From Bacteroides_E sp964522975 (lineage in GTDB: Bacteria > Bacteroidota > Bacteroidia > Bacteroidales > Bacteroidaceae), in assembly GCA_964522975.1 (NCBI GenBank), contig CAZFXK010000002.1:4696-68695 (forward strand): a DNA stretch of 64,000 nt. Reading direction: 5' to 3'. Shown piece by piece: positions 52,601 to 62,100 of this stretch; within the stretch, counting starts at the first letter, position 1; every line of letters begins with the position of its first letter. The notes under the pieces were generated by a model. That model saw only the letters and a list, made by a program, of their open reading frames with translations. It was not told where the DNA came from and searched no databases. The position numbers and the translations under genes were made by a program.

Positions 52601-53137
52601 ATGAAAAAAGGAAAATTTAATATTGCGGCAATTGCCCTAAGTGCTTTATTATTATTTAGCTCATGTATAGGATCTTTTGGGCTACATAACCGCTTATTAT
52701 CTTGGAATCAAGGAATAGGCAATAAATTCGTTAATGAACTCGTCTTTTTCGTTTTTAATGTTGTCCCTGTTTATCCTGTATGTTACCTTGCAGATATTTT
52801 AATTCTTAACTCTATTGAATTCTGGTCAGGAAGCAACCCTATGTCAGATGTAGGAACTATTAAGAAAGTAAAAGGTGAAAATGGTAATTACTTAGTTGAA
52901 ACGTTGGAAGATGGTTACATCATAACGAAAGAAGGTGAAGATGGTGTTACTCGTTTAGTTCATAATAATGAAACCAATATATGGACTGTTGAAGCTAATG
53001 GAGAATCTTCCGACTTATTACGCATTAATGAAGATAATACTGCAGACTTATTTCTACCCAATGGAGAAACTAAGACTATTAATTTAAATGGAGAAGGATT
53101 AACTTTAGCTAAAGAAGAATTGGCTTTAGCCTTCTAA
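52601..53137 (+). CDS. DUF3332 family lipoprotein
   Basis: The 178-residue product has a signal peptide with lipobox LLFSSC (Cys about 22), followed by the family block GSFGLHNRLLSWNQGIGNKF and a hydrophobic segment VFFVFNVVPVYPVCYLADIL (about 50-70). That segment may be a second membrane contact. The C-terminal 90 residues are acidic and beta-rich with repeated N-G turns. The family is widespread in Bacteroidota and some Gammaproteobacteria, with no established function. It has a promoter with an operator-like palindrome and a strong terminator, so it looks like a regulated single-gene unit. Confidence 0.85.
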   Translation: MKKGKFNIAAIALSALLLFSSCIGSFGLHNRLLSWNQGIGNKFVNELVFFVFNVVPVYPVCYLADILILNSIEFWSGSNPMSDVGTIKKVKGENGNYLVETLEDGYIITKEGEDGVTRLVHNNETNIWTVEANGESSDLLRINEDNTADLFLPNGETKTINLNGEGLTLAKEELALAF

Positions 53138-53189
53138 AAAATCATTAAACAAGGAAATACTGTTTATTCTTTTATATAACTGAAGTATT

Positions 53190-53225
53190 AAAAGGCAGAT
53201 TGAAAATTCATTCAATCTGCCTTTT
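53190..53225. terminator. Terminator after the DUF3332 gene
   Basis: AAAAGGCAGATTGAA and TTCAATCTGCCTTTT pair perfectly over 15 bp with a 6-base loop, ending in T residues. Confidence 0.9.
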
Positions 53226-53267
53226 AACTTTTATGCTTCAACAGAAAATACAGTAGGAAAAATAAAA

Positions 53268-53344
53268 GGTCTGGGTTAAACCATCAGTCGGTCCCAGACC
53301 TTTGCCTGTTCTCTCCCAGACCTAACAGTATTCGGTCCCAGACC
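53268..53344. repeat. GGTCTGGG repeat locus B (one inverted and three direct copies)
   Basis: GGTCTGGGTT at 53268-53277 faces CCCAGACC at 53293-53300, 53315-53322 and 53337-53344. The three direct copies are spaced exactly 22 bases apart, and two are preceded by CGGT. The first ten bases are identical to the left arm of locus A at 20172-20181. It lies between the convergent DUF3332 and tamL genes. Confidence 0.8.
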
Positions 53345-53430
53345 TTTTTATTCATAATACTTAGCATTAAAATAGGGTCTAAAACCGATAAAAAAATATT
53401 TTCTCTAAAAACTCTTTGGCTCATCACAGA

Positions 53431-55743
53431 TTAAAAAGGATAACCTACAGCAAAATGAAAGGCAAAGTCTCTACTAAATTTAGGATGAATAATTGGATAT
53501 CTATCTTTCCCATTGTCATAAGCCGGGTTTATAGCCTTCATTCCCCCATCGAAACGTAGAACAAAGAAAGAAAGATCTAATCGTAAGCCTAGGCCATAAG
53601 CCACGGCTATCTCTTTATAAAACTTATTGAACTTAAACTTTCCTCCGGGTTGTGCTTCATATTCCCTTAACGTCCAAATGTTACCCGCATCAATAAATAA
53701 AGCCCCTTGAAATTTCCAGAACAGTCGTGTTCTAAATTCTATACTGGCATCCAACTTTAAATCACCCGATTGATTTAAGAAATTTCCATCTCCTTTAAAT
53801 GAGCCCGGTCCCAATTCACGAACCGACCAGCCTCTAACACTATTGGCACCCCCGGAAAAATAACGTTTTTCAAAAGGAATTACCTTGGCGTTTCCATAGG
53901 GTATTGCAATGCCTATTCCTGCATGATAGGCTATGGTATTACGCTCGTCCAGAACAATGGTTTTAGAGAAATCAAAATCACCTTTTATGTATTGTGCATA
54001 AGGTATGCCCAACAACTCATATTCCTTATCCTCGTTTTTTTTCGATTTAAACAACTTGGATAGGCCAAAAAGCAAATTACCTGCAGATTCAATACTTGCT
54101 CTGATGGAATAAGAACTACCCGGAGTAGTGGATGTTGTGAGAAAATTTCCTGCACTATTATATTGATAACTATAACCGGAACTAACAATCAACCGATTCT
54201 TATAATTATATTCCAAAATATAATTTCGTCCCTGCTCTAGATGCTCTTCTTTAAATCGCTCAGAAATCCAAGGCATATATAGATAGCTTATGTCTAAAAG
54301 ATCAAATCGATTATATTTTCGTTGTTCTTTTCTTTGCCAAATATAGCTCCAATATGCAGAAGCCACATTCCTAGAAAACTCAGGCCTTTTTTGATAATTA
54401 AACTGCAAACCAAATTCAGTAGTTGCATTAATCTTACGCTTAAAATTTGAAGAAAGAAAAGGAAATAAAAATCGAGGAAAGTTTAGATTTAACTCTCCTC
54501 CATACTCACGATAATTATGATTGCTATATCCCTGCTGTAAGCCAGTAATCGCCTCATAAGCTCCACGAGCTTTTATAGTAAATGTTTCTGAACCTTTGAA
54601 TATATTCCTATGCGAATATGAAACTTGAGCAGCAGCACCTAAATCTCCGGCTGAATTTGTACCATCAAGCTCCAATGAGATGGATTGATTCTTCCCTTTG
54701 GTCAATAAGAGATAAGCAGCCAACTGTGTGCTATCGGATGCCATCGGCAGAAAGTGAATGTTGGTGTATTTTAAAGCAGACAATCGCCCAAAATTCGCAT
54801 AGGTTTCTTGCACCTCTTTTTCATTATATAATTTCCCTTTTGATAACCGTAAATTTTCTGTCAGAACACTTGGTCTAAAAGGTAATTTATCTTTGTAATA
54901 AATGGGATAACCTTTATAATGAATGGAATCGTTTATGTTGATACTCCCTAAAGCACTCGATTGTAACAAATCAAAATCGGTAATAAAACTTATCTGATTC
55001 AGATAATGCTGGCTATGTTTACTACTACGCTCCGGAGAAAAAGCATTATAAGGGTGCAAATGTAAGGTTAAATCCACCTTATAGGTGTTTCTAATCGTAT
55101 CTGCCGTATAGGTTAGGAATTCTTTATTAAAACGAAAATAGCCATTATTTTGCAATAGACGGGTTATTCGCTCTCGTTCAGCATCTAAAACATTTATATC
55201 TAATTGCATCCCTTCATATAATAAAGTATTAACTGAATCATTGCGTAAATAAAAGGCTATTTGTCTATCGTTTATATCATATTTTAGATGATTTACAATA
55301 TAAGGTTCTCCTGCTTTTATATAGTAATGAACCGTAACCTGTTTTCGTTTTGTTTTTTTCTCTCGGTGAACATCCGCACGCATATATCCCATATTTTGGA
55401 CGGCCTTTTGCAATTCTTCCTGCGTTCTGTCCGCTTCTGTTTCACTAAAAATAACAGGGTCATCCCCTATTTTTCTCAAAAAACGGTTTATCCATTTCGT
55501 TGAATCACGACCCGAAAGGTTGTAGATATAGAGCGGGGTTTTAAAAAGACTAAACCACTTGGCATTGGGTGTCTGTCTTAAATAGGGCTTTAAGTCAGAC
55601 GATTTTACTTTCTTATTATCGCTATGAATCTTAACATCGTTTAATAGATAAGAATTATCAGGAACATATTTCGTGGCTGAACATCCCCAAAAAAAGAGAA
55701 ATGAAGATAGGCCTAATAAAATATAGATAATTCCCTTTTTCAT
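53431..55743 (-). CDS. tamL: TamL: lipid-anchored Omp85/TamA-like outer-membrane protein
   Basis: This Omp85-family translocation protein of the Bacteroidota translocation-and-assembly module normally pairs with TamB. The 770-residue product has a signal peptide ending in a lipobox (FFWGC, Cys about 21), then SATKYVPDNSYLLNDVKI, typical of TamL. POTRA-like repeats occupy about 30-330 and a C-terminal 16-stranded barrel about 370-770. The barrel contains SFRGW-type lid motif RYFSGGANSVRGWSVRELGPG near 655 and ends in a Phe (AVGYPF). A lipid anchor distinguishes TamL from TamA. The tamB partner is not adjacent. It is divergent from the SpoU gene. Confidence 0.9.
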   Translation of the reverse strand: MKKGIIYILLGLSSFLFFWGCSATKYVPDNSYLLNDVKIHSDNKKVKSSDLKPYLRQTPNAKWFSLFKTPLYIYNLSGRDSTKWINRFLRKIGDDPVIFSETEADRTQEELQKAVQNMGYMRADVHREKKTKRKQVTVHYYIKAGEPYIVNHLKYDINDRQIAFYLRNDSVNTLLYEGMQLDINVLDAERERITRLLQNNGYFRFNKEFLTYTADTIRNTYKVDLTLHLHPYNAFSPERSSKHSQHYLNQISFITDFDLLQSSALGSININDSIHYKGYPIYYKDKLPFRPSVLTENLRLSKGKLYNEKEVQETYANFGRLSALKYTNIHFLPMASDSTQLAAYLLLTKGKNQSISLELDGTNSAGDLGAAAQVSYSHRNIFKGSETFTIKARGAYEAITGLQQGYSNHNYREYGGELNLNFPRFLFPFLSSNFKRKINATTEFGLQFNYQKRPEFSRNVASAYWSYIWQRKEQRKYNRFDLLDISYLYMPWISERFKEEHLEQGRNYILEYNYKNRLIVSSGYSYQYNSAGNFLTTSTTPGSSYSIRASIESAGNLLFGLSKLFKSKKNEDKEYELLGIPYAQYIKGDFDFSKTIVLDERNTIAYHAGIGIAIPYGNAKVIPFEKRYFSGGANSVRGWSVRELGPGSFKGDGNFLNQSGDLKLDASIEFRTRLFWKFQGALFIDAGNIWTLREYEAQPGGKFKFNKFYKEIAVAYGLGLRLDLSFFVLRFDGGMKAINPAYDNGKDRYPIIHPKFSRDFAFHFAVGYPF

Positions 55744-55779
55744 TATATAAACAATTTTCTTTCAATAATCAATAAGACA

Positions 55780-55787
55780 CAAAGATA
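55780..55787 (-). promoter_or_regulatory. Predicted -7 box for tamL
   Basis: CAAAGATA reads TATCTTTG on the minus strand, 36 bases upstream of the ATG at 55743. Confidence 0.5.
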
Positions 55788-55857
55788 GACGTTTTTTCTG
55801 TTTGATAAAATAATTCTTTTCTACATCATTTAAGATTAATAAAATCAATATATATTG

Positions 55858-55865
55858 TAGTTTTG
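55858..55865 (+). promoter_or_regulatory. Predicted -7 box for the SpoU-type methyltransferase gene
   Basis: TAGTTTTG matches TAnnTTTG exactly, 41 bases before the ATG at 55907. It sits inside a small inverted repeat TGTAG/CTACA (55856-55870). Confidence 0.45.
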
Positions 55866-55906
55866 CTACATTATTACCTACTTTACCATAATAAAAAATA
55901 GATTCA

Positions 55907-56668
55907 ATGAAGATAAGCAAAAATAGATTAAAACTCATTCGTTCATTAAATCAAAAAAAATATAGGGATCAAAATAATATATTTTTAGCTGAAGGTCCTA
56001 AGCTGGTTGAAGAATTATTAAAGGTGTTGCCCTGTCAGTTTATAGCAGCAACATCCGATTGGCTGGACCACAAAGAAACATTAAAGGCTCAAGAAATAGT
56101 AGAGGTATCTCCAGAAGGTCTTAAGCAAGGAAGTTTTTTGCAAACTCCGCAACAAGTATTAGCTCTATTTGAGAAACCTAAACCTATCATTAATCCTGAG
56201 ATTATAAACAGCTCTTTGTGTTTGGCTTTGGATGATATTCAATCTCCGGGCAATTTGGGTACAATTGTCCGATTAGCCGATTGGTTTGGTATAGAGGACA
56301 TCTTTTGCTCTCACCATACGGCAGACATCTTTAACCCTAAAGCAATACAAGCCACAATGGGATCCATCTCCAGAGTAAGAGTACATTATACCTCTTTAAC
56401 TCAACTGATAAAGCAATTAAATGGCACCCCTATTTTTGGAGCATTTTTAGAGGGTAAGTCAATATATAAAGAAAAGTTACCCAATAAAGGACTTATCATT
56501 ATGGGTAATGAAGGAAGTGGAATCAACAAAGATCTTGAATCGATGATTACAAACAAATTATATATTCCCAATTATCCTCAAGACAGAAAGGGATCCGAAT
56601 CACTTAATGTAGCAGTAGCTACCGCAATAATTTGTGCTGAGTTCCGGCGACAGGCTGTTTATGAATAA
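55907..56668 (+). CDS. SpoU/TrmH-family RNA 2'-O-methyltransferase
   Basis: This SAM-dependent knotted (SPOUT) enzyme methylates ribose in rRNA or tRNA. The 253-residue product has an N-terminal substrate-binding domain (about 1-95, IFLAEGPKLVEELL). The SPOUT domain contains motif 1 DDIQSPGNLGTIVRLADWFGI near 108-128, motif 2 IIMGNEGSGINKDL near 198-212 and motif 3 KGSESLNVAVATAI near 230-243. The RNA target cannot be inferred. Its 3' end overlaps the end of the convergent small gene at 56619 by 50 bases. Confidence 0.92.
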   Translation: MKISKNRLKLIRSLNQKKYRDQNNIFLAEGPKLVEELLKVLPCQFIAATSDWLDHKETLKAQEIVEVSPEGLKQGSFLQTPQQVLALFEKPKPIINPEIINSSLCLALDDIQSPGNLGTIVRLADWFGIEDIFCSHHTADIFNPKAIQATMGSISRVRVHYTSLTQLIKQLNGTPIFGAFLEGKSIYKEKLPNKGLIIMGNEGSGINKDLESMITNKLYIPNYPQDRKGSESLNVAVATAIICAEFRRQAVYE

Positions 56669-56969
56669 AATCGAAAGGGGCACAAAAATAGAGAGAATAA
56701 GACTTTAAAGAAAAACTAAGCGGTAACTGAGATAACAAAAGTTTTTTATCAATAAAAATAGCCTCTTCAGGTTTATTTTCAACTTTCTCTTGTGGTGTCA
56801 AGAAGAGTACGCCGGAGTGCATCCAACAAGTATGAGGGGTTTCTTTTTCCATAGAGGCTATTCTAAGCGTTTGGGTTTCATAATCTAAAGAAACAACAAC
56901 CTGACTATACCAACCCTTGGATGCTATAAAGAGTAGAGATGAAGCCCAACTTTTAACGGGATTACTCAC
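56619..56969 (-). CDS. Conserved small protein, function unknown
   Basis: The 116-residue product has no signal peptide or membrane segment and no recognised domain. Hydrophobic strands alternate with polar turns (SQVVVSLDYETQTLRIASM, HSGVLFLTPQEKV). It follows the DUF4296 gene with an 8-base overlap, indicating translational coupling, and its last 50 bases overlap the 3' end of the SpoU gene on the other strand. A place at the end of the lspA cluster suggests an envelope role but gives no direct evidence. Confidence 0.65.
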   Translation of the reverse strand: MSNPVKSWASSLLFIASKGWYSQVVVSLDYETQTLRIASMEKETPHTCWMHSGVLFLTPQEKVENKPEEAIFIDKKLLLSQLPLSFSLKSYSLYFCAPFDFIHKQPVAGTQHKLLR

Positions 56970-58005
56970 GAGTAGGATTTAATTGTATGGATTGACTATC
57001 GCCATCATTTTTCAAAACACTATCCTGATTATTCAAAGCCGGTTCTTTCTTTTCTTTAGCTTCTTCCTTATCTTGAGCCGATCTTTCTCGCAAAGCTCTT
57101 GGATCACGCCTAATTATATTATTTTGTTTAGAAGCAGAAGAAGATAGGGTATCTTTTTTCTCAACCTCTTTTGATTTTAGGGTGTCAAGGGAAATTGAAT
57201 CAGACTCTATTTCCAAAGAATCCATAAATAAGGAATCCTGAGCGTGATATCGCATCAATGTAACATCACTAACAAAATATTCATTAAGTAATGAATCGTT
57301 TTGAGGAACATAAATAAAACCTCTAACTTCCTTTAATGCACCTAATGTATCAGCAAAAACCATTAATGTATTTGTTCCACTACTCTTTATTTTCCTTTCA
57401 ACAAAAACTGTAGAGTCGTTTTCATAGATGGCTTGCAAACTCATCATAGGAGCAGATAAAGAATCGTGCCTAAATGGATCTTTTAGAAGGTAGTTTGCCT
57501 TCCAAATCAAAGTATCTCTATTTTGGAAATTTGTATCAAAAGGAAGAATAAAAGTTAACTTATTTTGAAATGGAGCACTGCTTAATTTATAGTTTTTACG
57601 CCAAGCCCAAACATCAATGCTATCTCCTTCTTTACTGATTAATGGCCGATCTTCACGAATAGCAACAAGAACATCAATTGACTCTTTTTCTTTCTCCAAA
57701 CGCTTGTTTACTCTTTCATAAACATGAGATAATAGCTCTAAGTTACGTGTATACCACACCATTGAAGAGTCGAAGTCTGCTTGTGTAATATGGTGCTTCT
57801 TAAAAACAGATTCAATATAAATAACTTTTTTATAGCGCTCATCGTAGGATATTTCATCAGCCATAGCTTTAGCTATATGATAGTCATAGAGCACATCCTC
57901 CATTTTTTGCTCCGATAAAACATCCTTAGGGATTTCCACTTTGCAAGCTACGAAGGAAAACAGAATAAAAAGAACTAAAATGTATATGCAGTTAATTAAC
58001 TTCAT
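56962..58005 (-). CDS. DUF4296 lipoprotein
   Basis: The 347-residue product begins with a signal peptide and lipobox (FSFVAC, Cys about 21). It then has the DUF4296 helical domain (KMEDVLYDYHIAKAMADEIS near 36-55, KHHITQADFDSSMVWYTRNLE near 74-94). The middle part is beta-rich, and the C-terminal 80 residues are low-complexity, rich in Ser, Lys, Glu and Asp. It starts inside the last codons of lspA (4-base overlap), so the two are coupled. As a lipoprotein it would be a substrate of the LspA encoded just upstream. Confidence 0.82.
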   Translation of the reverse strand: MKLINCIYILVLFILFSFVACKVEIPKDVLSEQKMEDVLYDYHIAKAMADEISYDERYKKVIYIESVFKKHHITQADFDSSMVWYTRNLELLSHVYERVNKRLEKEKESIDVLVAIREDRPLISKEGDSIDVWAWRKNYKLSSAPFQNKLTFILPFDTNFQNRDTLIWKANYLLKDPFRHDSLSAPMMSLQAIYENDSTVFVERKIKSSGTNTLMVFADTLGALKEVRGFIYVPQNDSLLNEYFVSDVTLMRYHAQDSLFMDSLEIESDSISLDTLKSKEVEKKDTLSSSASKQNNIIRRDPRALRERSAQDKEEAKEKKEPALNNQDSVLKNDGDSQSIQLNPTRE

Positions 58006-58655
58006 TCCTTCTTTACTTTGTCCTTATTTTCCTTAAAATGTTTGGAGTGATAAGCTTCATTGAGATACTTACTATAAAAGAGCAGCAGTGCAAAAATACC
58101 ACAAGTAATAGATGCATCAGCAAAATTAAATATAGGGCTAAAAAAAATAAAACGATTACCACCTACCCATGGCATCCATTCAGGCCAAAAAGTGTCTATT
58201 ATTGGAAAGTAAAACATATCTACCACTTTACCATAGAATAAAGATTCATAACCATTACTCGGATTAAAAGCGGCTATATGAGAATAGGTGCTTTCTTCAA
58301 ATAATACTCCGTAAAATACGCTATCAATAATATTTCCTACAGCACCAGCTAAAATTAAAGAGATACAAATTATGTATCCTGTCTTAAATTTACGTTTTAT
58401 AATACGAGACAAATAAATACCTATAATGATTACAGCAACGACACGAAAAAGGGTTAAGAACAACTTTCCAAAGATTTCCATGCCAAAAGCCATTCCATTA
58501 TTCTCGGTGAAATAGATGTAAAACCAATCTGTAATGTGAATACTCTCGTGTAAATACATTGAGGTCTTCACCCATACTTTAATAATCTGATCAATTACAA
58601 TTACCGAAAAAATAGTAAATAATGCCCAATGACTTTTCCTTATACTTTTTTCCAT
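58002..58655 (-). CDS. lspA: Lipoprotein signal peptidase (signal peptidase II)
   Basis: This inner-membrane aspartic protease removes signal peptides from lipidated prolipoproteins; at least eight lipoproteins are encoded in this window. The 217-residue product is longer than Escherichia coli LspA (164), with a periplasmic insertion typical of Bacteroidota. Transmembrane helices are near 13-31, 65-85, 96-116 and 180-200. Catalytic motifs are GAVGNIIDS (first Asp, near 111) and FNFADASITCG (second Asp, near 175), with FTENNGMAFG near 50. It lies after dksA, but a rho-independent hairpin separates them. Confidence 0.94.
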   Translation of the reverse strand: MEKSIRKSHWALFTIFSVIVIDQIIKVWVKTSMYLHESIHITDWFYIYFTENNGMAFGMEIFGKLFLTLFRVVAVIIIGIYLSRIIKRKFKTGYIICISLILAGAVGNIIDSVFYGVLFEESTYSHIAAFNPSNGYESLFYGKVVDMFYFPIIDTFWPEWMPWVGGNRFIFFSPIFNFADASITCGIFALLLFYSKYLNEAYHSKHFKENKDKVKKE

Positions 58656-58676
58656 TTTGCTCTTTTAGAATAAAAT

Positions 58677-58727
58677 AAAAAGGTTGAGTATGATTAAATT
58701 CCTTACAAATTAAACATTCTCAACCTT
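58677..58727 (-). terminator. Internal terminator between the TraR/DksA and lspA genes
   Basis: AGGTTGAG (58681-58688) pairs with CTCAACCT (58719-58726) on a 30-base loop. On the minus strand the stem is followed by TTTTATTTTATT. The long loop makes it weak, so partial read-through into lspA is likely. Confidence 0.6.
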
Positions 58728-58772
58728 CTAAATTTAGTTTCAATTAAAATTCAGAAAATAAAAAACTTATTT

Positions 58773-59150
58773 TCATTTTTCATTCTTTTTTGCTTCAATA
58801 CTAAGTGTTGCATGAGGAACTACACGTAAACGTTCTGCAGGAATCAGCTCTCCTGTTTCTCTACAAATGCCGTATGTTTTATTCTCTATCCGTACTAAAG
58901 CAGCTTGTAAGTTGTTTATGAACTTCAATTGACGTTGAGCTAGGCGTTGAGTTTCCTCTTTAGATAATGCACTAGCACCCTCATCAATAATCTTATAGGT
59001 TGGAGAGGTGTCGTCTGTAGAGTTGTTATCTATACCTAAAAGACTATCATTTAACAATTTATAGTCACGTTTCGCTAATTCTAGCTTTTCCATTATAATC
59101 TCACGGAATTCTGCTAACTCAGCATCGGAATATCTAGTTTTTTTTGCCAT
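58773..59150 (-). CDS. TraR/DksA-family regulator with a reduced zinc finger
   Basis: The start is taken at 59150 (MAKKTRYSDAELAEF, 125 residues). The frame is open to 59204, but that would overlap the end of ileS. The N-terminal half is a helical coiled coil (about 8-75) like the DksA tip. The C-terminal block TYGICRETGELIPAERLRVVPHATLSIE matches the DksA zinc-finger region but keeps only one of the four Cys; the other three are replaced. It would bind RNA polymerase through the secondary channel, and zinc binding is unlikely. It follows ileS by 31 bases in the same direction. Confidence 0.85.
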   Translation of the reverse strand: MAKKTRYSDAELAEFREIIMEKLELAKRDYKLLNDSLLGIDNNSTDDTSPTYKIIDEGASALSKEETQRLAQRQLKFINNLQAALVRIENKTYGICRETGELIPAERLRVVPHATLSIEAKKNEK

Positions 59151-59181
59151 AATAATCAAATTTTGATGGTTAATAAATCTT

Positions 59182-62100
59182 CTATATTTTCTCAATATAT
59201 ACATCTAATGAGAAGCTGTCAAAATCAATCTTCTCACCGCCATTTACTTCGTTAGCTAGGTCTAATGATATTGCTAATACTTGACCGCAAATATACTCAT
59301 TATATTCTTGAATAGCTTCATCTGTCTCAGCGTTTTTAGATATTATTATTTTAATTTTATCCGTTATTTCAAACCCTTTGGCCTTTCTTAGATTCTGAAT
59401 TCTATTGACAAGCTCGCGAGCAATACCTTCCTTCTTCAACTCATCGGTAAGGGTTACATCTAAGGCAACAGTCACTTTACCTTCATTCGCAACTAACCAC
59501 CCGGGAATATCTTCACTAAATATTTCCACCTCATTAAGTGTTATTTCAGCTTCTCCTGATTGTAAGGAAAGAATAATACTACCCTTCTGCTCTAATTCAG
59601 CAATAGTCTTTTGATCTATGGCAGACATGGCAGCAGAAACTTCTTTCATTTGCTTACCAAATTTAGGCCCTAGTTTTTTAAAATCACATTTTACTCGTTT
59701 CACTAATACCCCAGAGGCATCATCAACAAATTCTAATTCTTTAACATTAACTTCGCTTAATATTAAATCCTTAACAGCATCAATTCTGCGTTGTTGTTCT
59801 GTGTTCAATACCGGTATCATTATACGCTGCAAAGGTTGACGGACTTTGATATTTACTTTTCTACGAAGAGCCAAGACCATTGAACTCACCTGTTGTGCCA
59901 ACAACATACGAGCTTCCAAATCAATATCAATGAATTCCTCCTTTACTTCCGGAAACAAAGCTAAATGCACCGATTCTACTCCATTATCTTTAGTTACTCT
60001 ACTTAAATCCAAATAAAGTTGATCTGCATAAAATGGAGCTATTGGAGCTATCAATCTCGCTATGGTTTCTAAGCAAGTATATAATGTTTGATAAGCTGCT
60101 AACTTATCTTTAGTAAATCCTCCACCCCAGAAGCGTTTTCTATTCAGTCGTACATACCAATTTGACAAATGATCGTTAACAAAATCTGATATTAACCGAC
60201 CGGCTTTAGTAGGCTCATAATCATCAAAACAAGCACTTACTTCTTTTATCAATGTGTTTAACAAAGAGATAATCCATCGGTCAATTTCAGGTCGATCTTC
60301 AACAGCTATCTCCTCCTGACTATAATCAAACTCATCTACATTAGCATAAAGGGCAAAAAATGAATAGGTATTATACAGCGTCCCAAAGAAACGGCGACGC
60401 ACTTCATCCAACCCATCAAAGTCAAATTTCAAATTATCCCATGGGGCTGAATTTGTAATCATATACCAACGCACTAGATCCGATCCATATTTTTCTATGA
60501 TTTCAAATGGATCTATAGCATTTCCCCAACGCTTTGACATTTTATTGCCACTTTTGTCAAGCACTAATCCATTAGAAATTACGGTTTTGAACGCCCTACT
60601 ATCGAACACCATCGTTGCTATGGCATGAAGCGTATAAAACCACCCTCTGGTTTGATCCACTCCTTCTGCAATAAAATCAGCAGGAAACACCTCTCCACTA
60701 TCTAATAACTCTTTATTTTCAAAAGGATAATGAATTTGAGCATAAGGCATACTACCGGAATCAAACCACACATCTATCAAATCGGGCTCACGTTTCATTG
60801 GCTTACCACTCTCTGATACTAAAATGATATCATCTACATAGGGACGGTGTAAATCAATTTTCTCATAATTCTCTGCTGAATAATCACCCGGAATAAAGCC
60901 CTTTTCTCTATAAGGATTTTCTTTCATGAATCCGGCTTCAACTGATTTGTCCATTTGTTGATACAGCTCTTCTACCGATTCAATGCAAAGCTCCTCTTTA
61001 TAATCTTCCGTCCTCCATATAGGCAGTGGGGTACCCCAGTAACGAGAACGACTTAAATTCCAATCATTCAAATTCTCAAGCCATTTCCCAAAACGCCCAG
61101 TACCTGTTGATGTCGGCTTCCATTTAATCTCCTTATTCAATGCAATCATAGCATCTTTACACGCTGTGGAACGAATAAACCAACTATCTAAAGGATAGTA
61201 TAAAATAGGCTTATCCGTACGCCAACAATGTGGATAATTATGCTTTTGTCTTTCTATCTTAAACGCTTGACTCTTCATTTTAAGCATCAAGCTAAGAGAT
61301 AAATCAACCGTTTCATCTTGAAACGTTAAGGTTTCGTCGTATTCATTCTTAACATAACGACCGGCATATTCTTTATATAACTCTACATTGACGTGTTCTT
61401 TTACAAACAGCACATCCATTTGATCGATAGGATAAAATTTACCCGTTAAATCAACCAGTGGACGCAACTCCCCATAAACATCTTTGATTTGTAAGGGAGG
61501 AACACCTGACTCTTTAGCTACTTTCGCATCATCCGCACCAAACGTCGGGGCGATATGCACGATACCTGTACCATCCTCTGTAGAGACAAAATCGCCACTG
61601 ATTATACGGAAAGCCCCTTCAGCAGGTGTTATCCATGGAATTAATTGTTCATATTTCATTCCCACTAAATCGGAGCCCTTATATTTTCCTATGATTTCAT
61701 AAGGTACAATTTGACTCCCTTCTTTATATTCATCTAACGACAAACCTTTAGCTTTTGGGTGAAAGTGAGCATTAACCAAAGCCTCAGCAAGCACAACGGT
61801 TATCGGTTTTCCGGTATAAGCATTATAGGTTTTTATTGCCACATAATCGATATCAGGGCCAACACAAAGAGCTGTATTCGAAGGTAAGGTCCACGGTGTA
61901 GTTGTCCAAGCCAAGAAATAGGGATCCCCCCATTCCATCATTTCTTCCTTAGGATTCTTAATTTTAAATTGTGCTACAACAGTAGTATCTTGGACATCAC
62001 GATAGGCTCCGGGTTGATTCAACTCATGCGTACTCAAACCTGTACCTGCAGCCGGAGAATAGGGCTGTATGGTATAACCTTTATATAGATAACCCTTTTT

